64,000 nucleotides of DNA from Hortaea werneckii (taxonomy: Eukaryota; Ascomycota; Dothideomycetes; Mycosphaerellales; Teratosphaeriaceae), in contig JBAOKB010000161.1 in NCBI GenBank assembly GCA_037044905.1, positions 1 to 64,000 on the forward strand, given 5' to 3'. Numbering within the stretch: the first letter of the stretch is position 1; each line of letters opens with the position of its first letter. Of the stretch, positions 56,701-64,000 are shown in pieces. The notes below the pieces were generated by a model. That model was not told where the DNA came from and searched no databases. It worked only from the letters and a program-made list of their open reading frames with translations. Both the position numbers and the translations under genes were made by a program.

Positions 56701-57084
56701 TTTGGCAGGTATAATTGCTGATAAGGTGATGACGGCTCACCTCAGCATTCACCTTGTATGACGAGGACCGAGACTATTACACTAGAAGAGATACACCAAG
56801 GACAAGGGGACAGGCAAATTGAGGGCAAGGGAATAAACTTCCGGTTCGGGTGTCGTCCCGATATCGATAGCGCAGGGCTGACTGACGACTTTCGAACTTT
56901 TGGTGGCGCTGACACAATCATCCGGAGAAGCTTCTAAAAGATATCATCTTCCTTGCGGTTTGGCCTGCACCCACACACACCCTTTCGCCAAATCGACATA
57001 ACTGTCGCCCGGTCGACTACTCACCCCTATCTCAAGACTCTCATACACATTCACTGGAGCTGATACCGTAAAACACCGCCCACC
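56701..57084. promoter_or_regulatory. divergent promoter region, QNG1 / NMD3
   Basis: These 384 bp lie between the two starts. A C-rich leader precedes the NMD3 ATG. No other element is evident. Confidence 0.5.
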
Positions 57085-58733
57085 ATGTCGATGGACGTCG
57101 ACTCGACCGTCCCGCTTTCCTCGATCCGTCCCAATACCGCTGCTACAATCCTCTGTTACAACTGCGGAGCTCCTATCGATGGTACCAATGCTGCTGGAGC
57201 GCTATGTAGTGATTGCTTGAAGCTCACGGTCGACATCACTGAGGGCATTGACCGCGAGGGTACCCTCTTCACATGCCGAGACTGCGACCGATGGTTCTCT
57301 CCACCATCGCAATGGGTCGTTGCGGCCCCCGAGTCACGCGAACTGCTCGCGCTATGTTTACGAAAGATCAAAGGGTTGAACAAGAGCCGGATCATAGACG
57401 CTGCATTCATCTGGACCGAGCCCCACTCGCGGAGGATCAAGATGAAAGTAACTGTGCAGCAGGAGGCCTTCGAAGGTACCATTCTTCAGCAGACGTTCGA
57501 AGTCGAGTTTGTGCAGCAGAACAGGCAATGTCCCGATTGCCAGAAGAGCTTTACGCATAACACCTGGCGAGCCGTGGTGCAGGTTCGCCAGAAAGTGCCG
57601 CACAAGCGGACATTCTTGTACCTTGAGCAATTGATCCTGAAGCAAGGCGCACATAAGGATACGATCAACATCAAAGAAGTACCGAACGGCATAGACTTCT
57701 TCTTTGCGGAGAGGAACCATGGAGAAGCTTTTGTGGATTTCCTGGCGCGGGTGGCGCCGGTGAAGACGAAGAAGAGTCAGGAGCTGATCTCTATGGATGT
57801 GCATACTTCCAAGAAAAGCTACAAGTTCTCCTTCGCATGCGAGCTTGTGCCGATCTGCAAGGACGACCTTCTCGCATTGCCGATGAGTCTGGCCAAGTCA
57901 ATCGGCAACATCTCGCCTCTGACTATCTGCTACCGCGTCGGCACGACCGTGAACCTACTAGACCCCAACACGATGCAAACAGCCGATCTCAGCGTCCCGA
58001 TCTACTGGCGCGCGCCCTTCTCCCCCCTCGCCGACGTCAAAAGCCTCGTCGAATTCATCGTCATGGACATCGACCCCATCGGCCCGCGACAGGGCCACTG
58101 GCTCTTCGCCGACGCCACCGTCGCCCGCGCCTCCGACCTCGGCTCCAACGACAACACCTACAACATCCGCACCCACCTCGGCGCCATCCTGAACGCCGGC
58201 GATAGCGTCTTGGGTTACGATCTGGAGAATACCCAGTTCAATAACGATAACTATGAGGCGATCCAGGACCATAAGCATTACGGCAAGCAGATCCCCTCGG
58301 CGATCCTGGTCAAGAAGGTTTACCCTGAGCGCAAGAAGACGAAGGCCCGGAACTGGAAGCTTAAGCGTATTGCGGCGGAGGATGATGGTATGGCTCCGCT
58401 GAAGCATAAGGAGCAGGATCAAGATCAAGAGTATGTTGCCCCCTTCCACCCACCTCCCACCCCCTTCTCCTCTACATCAGTGTCCCTCCTATCTTGTGCG
58501 GCTGTTAACCGAACTTTTACAGGTATGAGGAATTCCTCCGCGATCTTGAGCAGGACCCGACATTGAGGGAGAACATGAAGTTGTACAGGAACAAGGATGC
58601 TGTTCAACCGCAAGCCATGGCGGACATGGAGACAGACGAAGAAGAAGAAGGAGATTTTGGGCATATTCCGCTAGAACAGCTTGTCGATGAATTCGAGGAA
58701 ATGGGCGTGGAGGATCAGGAGATGTCGGGTTGA
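57085..58733 (+). CDS. NMD3: 60S ribosomal export adaptor Nmd3
   Basis: Two exons (57085-58430, 58523-58733) give 518 residues, like yeast Nmd3. N-terminal zinc-binding pairs are present: CYNCG, CSDC, CRDC and CPDC. The conserved core follows (AFIWTEPHSRRIKMKVTVQ, HKRTFLYLEQLILK, GIDFFFAERNHGEAF, HTSKKSYKFSF). The last exon holds an acidic region and a leucine-rich nuclear export-like segment (IPLEQLVDEFEEMGV). Nmd3 binds the pre-60S subunit in the nucleus and recruits Crm1. The 92-nt intron has a GTATGT donor and CAG acceptor; reading through it gives a wrong tail. The start is the ATG preceding DVDSTVP. Confidence 0.96.
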
Positions 58734-60839
58734 TTTCACGAAAAGCGCTTTTCCAATGAGGTGATATCCCATTTCAAATCGATTTTTTGCTTGGCGGTGG
58801 CGAAAATTCATTACCAGCGCTGTTTTGACAAGTTCGGAAGGTTTGCCGAGCGGCATCTTTCCTCCTTTTTCAACAGCTCCTCTCTTTCGATGCAATTGCT
58901 CACACGGGCGATTTCCTTGAATCGATGTGGTGTTTGCGTGATGTGGAGCGCATTTGTTGATATTTGTTTTGGGATTTGGTGAATCATGATTGATTTCCAT
59001 CTATCTTAGATGATGGAGCGAGACTGACGTGAGATGTCTTAGACACCTTTCATACGTTCAAAGTATAAGGTCTAGGGAGCCAGCGAAGCAAATTCTCGAT
59101 ACGCGTTCGGATAGGGAAAGGGCTTCGACTTCCATATTATGATCTCCCCCAAATAAGTCGATTACGCGGAAATATGTTCCCTAGCCCCCGGCGTTTGAAA
59201 ATCGTCGCGATGCACAGTCTTCCCAGTAAAGCGGTCCGGCGTGATTGATGTATATGAGCGTGGTAGAAAGGCACTATAAGACATAATGCCACAATTTCAT
59301 CGAGTAGGGACTCCCCCCCAACCAGCTTTAGCTTGGACCGCTCGATCTGGAAATCAATTCTGACCGCTCTCCGACCCATTGACCTTCTTTATTCTGTTAA
59401 GGGACTCTGCACTACCCTAGAGTGATCATGTCTTTGCCCGGGACAGGCTTTCGGGATCAAGTCTACGTGGTCCGCCATCTCATCGGGTCGTCTTACTATA
59501 CGGAATCCGAATGTCATACCAAGTAAGTGTTCGATAGAAAGGAGAATGGGATCGGAAAACTCTGGACTTTCCACTACCTTAGTACGATTGTACCCCGCCC
59601 GGGATAGACCTAAAGATGAGCCGGTGCGATCTCCAACTCATTTTGTTATTTTATTACACGAAAGTCCAATATCTCCGCTCAACTTCTCACGCTGTTTCTG
59701 GAAAGGGATAAAAAGAACTTAAGATTTGTCGACTTGTAAACGTTTCTCATCCTGCTAGAGGGCTCTATACTACCGTGGAATGATTGAGTCGTTACCAGGA
59801 CGGACAATAGAAAGCTGGAGGAGGGGAATCCCCAGCTCAATGCGTTATCTTATTATACGAAAGTTGTATATATTGCCAAATGCTCTCATTTCAATTGCTG
59901 GATATGGGTGGTGCCTTGGACTTGAGAAAGTGAGTAGTATGACCAAACCACCTGAATATCATAAACTCGCTACTGGAAAAGAGACTGTTGTCGTAATCCG
60001 AGAAGTCAGTATAAAGTCCCGCAAGGCAGCTGCAAAGACATCACGTCGGTGGGTCTCTACACTTCATGACAGCTTCGTGGCTGTCGACATCGAATCGACG
60101 AAGACGGACATCCACAGTGTTTGTGCACGTCGCGTTCTTGGCTTTGCCGTTCCCAAATGTACTTCCCAGGTCAGCTCTCAGATCTTCTCAGTTGCAAGTA
60201 AGGAGATCGAAGCGCTTTGGTGCCCATTACTTGAACTGTCTCCCTGCTTGAGTGGTTCGGCATCTTTCTGTATTACAGTGCCTTGGACGCTAAAAGCTTT
60301 CATGCTGAAAAATTTGTTCCATTGATCCGAGGCGTCAGCATGTTAGGTACCTACCTAAAGTAGGTAATTCTTGTGAAGTGGCAGCAGAGACATCACTTCG
60401 GCAAAACATACCGTGCTTGGAATGACCCGAGAATCCCCCGTTAGCGAGAGAGCATTGAAGCATAGCCGGCGCGTCATCTCCTTCGCAACTCCATCTTCGC
60501 CTCCAACCTCTCCCTCAACCCAGAACCGTCCGTCTTCCCCGCCATCACGCGCTTCACCGGCCGCCTCTCCCGGACCACGCTCATTGAACCTGTAAGCCGC
60601 AAACAGCCAGCCCCACCAATCCGAGGCGCATCAAACGAGGCGCCGTTTGGTGGCCTTATTCCCGAGCGAGCTTTCACTTCTTTCTCGCGCCAACTCTCAA
60701 ATCGTTACTTCGTACACACCATTCAAAGAGCTGCGAGTCACCTTCCATCAACCTCGAACACCACATCTACGACCTGCCTGGGGCCACGCGGCCACGCTAG
60801 GAGACCACCCGTCGAACTTAGAGCAAACGAGTCGCGAAG
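58734..60839. other. 2.1-kb intergenic region with degenerate repeats
   Basis: This stretch lies between NMD3 and UBA2. It holds repeat copies at about 59265-59880 (listed separately). A plus-strand 181-codon frame at 59780 runs through one repeat copy and looks fortuitous. From 60466 another frame stays open for about 130 codons without any ATG; composition is plausible, but without a start I do not call a gene. TTAGGTACCTACCTAA-like words occur near 60343. Confidence 0.5.
59265..59880. repeat. degenerate repeat, about three direct copies and one inverted copy
   Basis: Three segments share an ordered set of words. CACTACC or TACTACC occurs near 59409, 59571 and 59769. Each is followed ~85 bases later by TTACTATACGG, TTATTACACGA or TTATTATACGA (near 59493, 59650 and 59849). 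The minus strand of 59265-59345 matches the last copy: AAAGCTGG followed by GGGGGAGTCC, then ATGTCTTATAGTG. Spacing is uneven (about 160 and 200 bp), and the copies differ at many sites. This suggests an old transposon or MITE-like array, or a structured RNA-like element. No coding sequence is retained. Confidence 0.45.
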
Positions 60840-62951
60840 ATGCAGCGCAGAGACCGCGGAGTCGCGCAATCGCTCGGCCTGCCTCTGACGAAGCGCGTGA
60901 AAGAGAGCCGGGTACTCCTTGTAGGCGCCGGCGGAATCGGCTGCGAAGTGCTCAAGAACCTAGTCTGCTGCGGATTCGGCAGCTTACCTCTCGCGGCGCA
61001 GAAGCCACCACCCACCGATACCGAGACCGAAGCGAAGGTGCAGCAGGAGAAGAAGCCGGAGATTGTCGTCATCGACTTGGATACCATCGATCTGAGCAAC
61101 CTGAACCGTCAGTTCCTCTTTCGAAAACAGCATATCAAGAAACCCAAAGCCGTCGTCGCGAAGGAGACCGCATCCGCCTTCAACCCGAGCGTGAATATCG
61201 ACGCCCACCATGCTAGTATTTTCGACAGCCAGTACAACGTCGAGTTCTTCGAGAGCTTCGATCTCGTCTTCAACGCGCTCGACAACCTAGCCGCGAGACG
61301 ACACGTGAATAAGATGTGTTTAGCGGCGGATGTGCCGCTGATCGAGAGCGGGACGACGGGGTTCAACGGACAGGTGCAGACGATCAAGAAGGGCGTGACG
61401 GAGTGCTATGATTGCAATCCCAAGCCGGTGCAGAAGAGCTTCCCCATTTGCACTATCAGGAGTACGCCGAGTCAGCCGATCCACTGTATAGTCTGGGCGA
61501 AGTCGTATCTCTTCCCGGAGATGTTCGGGACGAGTGAGGAGGATAGTGCGGACGTGGCGGTCACGGAGGGGGACAATGTGGAGGAAGTCGCGAAGCTGAA
61601 GGAGGAGGCTGAGGCGTTGAAGAAGGTGAGGGATCTGATGGGGAAGAGCGAGTTTGCGCAGGAAGTGTTTAACAAAGTCTTCCACGATGACATTGAGAGG
61701 CTACGGAGTATGAGTGAGATGTGGCAGAGCAGGAAAGCGCCGGAGTCATTAGACTTCGCGACGCTGGCCAAGGAGATTGATGCGGACATCGTCAAGAGAG
61801 GGCAGGCGCTGGCGGTTCTAGATCAGAGTCCATGGAGCCTACACGACAACCTCGCCGTCTTCTGCTACTCGCTGGACGCCTTATCAAGTCGCGCTCAAGC
61901 AGGCGAGAAAGTGATCGAATTCGACAAGGACGACAAGGATACGCTGGACTTTGTCGCGTCCGCCGCCAACCTCCGCTCCCACATCTTCGGAATCCCCTTG
62001 CACAGCGAATGGGACATCAAACAAATGGCCGGCAACATCATCCCCGCCATCGCGACCTCCAACGCCCTCACCGCCAGCCTCTGCGTCATGGAAGCATTCA
62101 AAATAATCCGCTGCCAGCCCGCGCAGCAACAAGGTCTCGCCAAGCCGACCACGAACAACCACCTCCCGACCGAAACCCAAAGCAGTCTCGCCCCACCGCC
62201 CACAGCCCCTCATCATCATCATCATCAGGAGGAACAGGCACCAAACCCACCGACCCTACCCCCGCCCTCGGTGGCTCCAAAATGGTCTTCCTCAACTCCC
62301 GCAGCACCGAACGCATGATCACCACCCAACACCTCATGCCCCCCAACCCGACCTGTCCCGTCTGCTCCCCCGTCTACGCCAAGCTCCTCGTCGCCCGCCG
62401 ACACCAAAGCAACGCTACACGAGCTCGTGCTGCTGCTGAAGGAGAAGACGGGCTTCGAGGACTTCAGCCTCACGACCACCGCGGGCGTGATCTACGATCC
62501 CGATCTGGAGGACAACCTCCCCAAGCCGCTGGGCGAGTATGTGAATCAGACGACGGGGAATGAGTTCTTGACCGTTAGCGATGAGCGGAGCAGTGAGGAG
62601 GGAGGGAAAGTGGATGTTCTGCTTTCGCCTGTCGTGCTCACGGATCCTGCGAAGCTGGGCGAAGGGAAATTGAGGCTGTGGCCTGAGGAACTGCATCTGC
62701 CTCCTAAGCCTGAAGAAGGCGGGTCCTGCGGCCGATGAGGAGGAAGAGGGGTTGATGGGACGGCCGTGGTTGATGGGGATGGGAAGGTGGATTTGGAGGC
62801 TACGGGTAGTAGTAGTAATGCGGCGGCGGCGGCGCAGAAGCGGAAGAGAGAGGCGGAGGAGGAGGTCGAGGAGGCGAAGAGCCAGAAGAAGATGAAGGGC
62901 GATGGGGATGTGCTGGTCGTGCAGGACGATGAGGCTATTCTGATTGATTGA
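60840..62951 (+). CDS. UBA2: SUMO-activating enzyme subunit Uba2, frame interrupted
   Basis: This is the catalytic half of the SUMO E1; it pairs with Aos1 and passes SUMO to Ubc9. Intact up to about 62110: GAGGIGCEVLKNL (ATP site), DLDTIDLSNLNRQFLF, and the catalytic Cys about residue 204 in FPICTIRSTP, with CYDC as the first zinc pair and CPVC near 62350 as the second. A ~30-residue insert sits in the adenylation fold. The ubiquitin-fold part and tail are spread over frames. One shift falls between 62110 and 62230; a 95-nt intron at 62134-62228 with a weak GTCTCG donor would also do it. The others are near 62390, 62719 and 62748, the last two compensating around a TGA. The acidic, Lys-rich tail ends with VQDDEAILID, as expected. 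Probably an intact gene with base errors. Confidence 0.88.
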
Positions 62952-64000
62952 GTCGAAAAGTTGAAGGGGGACTGAGTTATGATGATTATATGGCATGCCG
63001 GTTTCAGCTGGGGGAGAGGACATGAAAGGGAACCCCCCCATGTTGCTTCTTCCTTCGGCTTATGGACTGGAAGAAAAGGGAAGGGACTGGTACAGGACGG
63101 TGGGGCGTTGAGGTGGGTGGCTGAGTGTACTTTTTTTGTGCTTAAAAATGCTGCCAGTGTGAAAAAGGCAGCGATATACCATGGTTAGGAAGACCTTTTT
63201 TTTTTTTTTTTTCGAGTCATCACATCAAAACAGAAAGACTCGTGCCTTCTTTTTTCAATTCTTCTCTTCCTTGGGCGGTACAGAGACGTGGGATGTGTAT
63301 AGGTCATAGACTAGCCCTTTCAACGAATGTTCTGCTACCTTTTGTTATTATTCCTTGGTCATTGCTCGGGGGTCTTTCGTCTTCGACGGTTAGGAGAAGC
63401 AGGTTGCGAAATGCATAACGCACTAATCACCCTTTGCTTCCTGTGATGGGATGCAGGGACGACCCCAGCGATTGTCTCCCATCGAATGTATGGGACGGCT
63501 TGGAGTGGATTGGGCGAAGAGAAACGGTTATCGCTGTGAGGTTCTATGTTGCGCGAGGGGGAAGCAATCTTCGCCATGCGGAGAGGAGGTACTGGCCTAC
63601 CACGTCGAAAATGTGGCAAATTGTCTATTCACCATCACGTTTGGCAGAGGAAAGCGACAGGAAGAGCCTCGGATGTGGCGGCTTCCCTCGTCTTCATGTA
63701 CCCATGTACCTGCCCATGTCATTCTCGGTTTGGGTGGGACAGATAGGAGCGGGCCGGCTATTATGTCTTTCTTGCTTCTACAGTATTATTGCATAGCAGT
63801 TCCGAAGCCATTGCTAACTACTTCGATAACGAGAAAGAGGATGACCGATTTCTACAAGGGACAAATTGGTTGAAGGTGGGTAGTGAATGGAAAGAGGATA
63901 GATAGGTAGGTAGGGATATCCATATTTAGAGAGATTGGACTGTCATCTGTGGCTGTGGCGTGTCTCCGCAGCCTCCGCCCTGCGCCAACCCGCCTGCCCG
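62952..64000. other. 3' region of UBA2 and window end, no gene seen
   Basis: This stretch holds a T-run at 63197-63212 and several short frames on both strands that overlap each other (63359-63873). No motif or splice pattern supports a gene. A GGTAGGTAGGGAT word lies at about 63903-63916. Confidence 0.45.

Noticed and set aside
59780..60325. 181-codon plus-strand frame
   Set aside because: Starts inside a degenerate repeat copy, has no recognisable features and no conserved segment.
61832..62563. 243-codon frame overlapping UBA2
   Set aside because: Its first two thirds are an out-of-frame reading of UBA2; only a middle section carries UBA2 sequence, because of the frame breaks.
62979..63188. 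69-codon frame after UBA2
   Set aside because: Short, no conserved residues, and lies in the presumed UBA2 3' UTR.

Overview
The window is nuclear DNA of a filamentous ascomycete (Pezizomycotina). Genes are compact. Introns are mostly 45-65 nt with GT..AG ends and a CTGAC or CTAAC branch site. The gene set is typically fungal: a fused ergothioneine synthase, Zn2Cys6 regulators, kexin-processed secreted proteins and a hevein-type chitin-binding protein. A Dothideomycete is my guess from general style only; no marker in the window settles the class.

Layout. 1-4.9 kb: the tail of an unknown gene, a secreted Ser/Thr-rich protein, and a small secreted cysteine-rich peptide with a kexin-type propeptide that looks like a defensin. 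5.0-9.9 kb: ergothioneine biosynthesis gene EGT1 (7 exons) and an unknown zinc-ligand protein. 10.3-17.8 kb: a regulator with two full Zn2Cys6 clusters, a divergent TauD-like dioxygenase, a seven-span membrane protein with an in-frame stop, and a truncated, frameshifted alpha/beta hydrolase. This block looks like a small accessory cluster in decay. 18.6-30.5 kb: housekeeping genes, namely threonine synthase, a 1215-residue disordered protein, mitoribosomal uS19 (with a 16-nt exon), MRE11 and TAF10. 30.5-33.8 kb: a long stretch without a convincing gene. 33.8-46.8 kb: cytoplasmic dynein heavy chain as one exon, with two apparent 1-nt losses near its end. 48.4-51.8 kb: divergent RHO4 GTPase and LCB3-type sphingoid base phosphate phosphatase. 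51.9-52.7 kb: a dense cluster of simple repeats. 52.8-54.0 kb: a secreted chitin-binding/lysozyme-like protein with a frameshift. 55.1-58.7 kb: divergent queuosine salvage glycosylase (DUF2419/QNG1) and NMD3. 59.2-59.9 kb: degenerate repeat copies in both orientations. 60.8-63.0 kb: UBA2 (SUMO E1 subunit), whose frame breaks several times after the catalytic part.

How it fits together. Most genes are unlinked housekeeping functions: amino acid and ergothioneine synthesis, DNA repair, transcription, mitochondrial translation, microtubule transport, polarity signalling, sphingolipid turnover, tRNA queuosine salvage, 60S export and SUMO activation. Several pairs share divergent promoters: uS19m/MRE11, RHO4/LCB3, QNG1/NMD3, and regulator/dioxygenase. 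Single-base indels in genes expected to be essential or highly conserved (dynein, UBA2) point to residual assembly errors. The in-frame stop, the missing 5' half of the hydrolase and the damaged splice acceptor in the accessory block are not explained by homopolymer indels and may be real.
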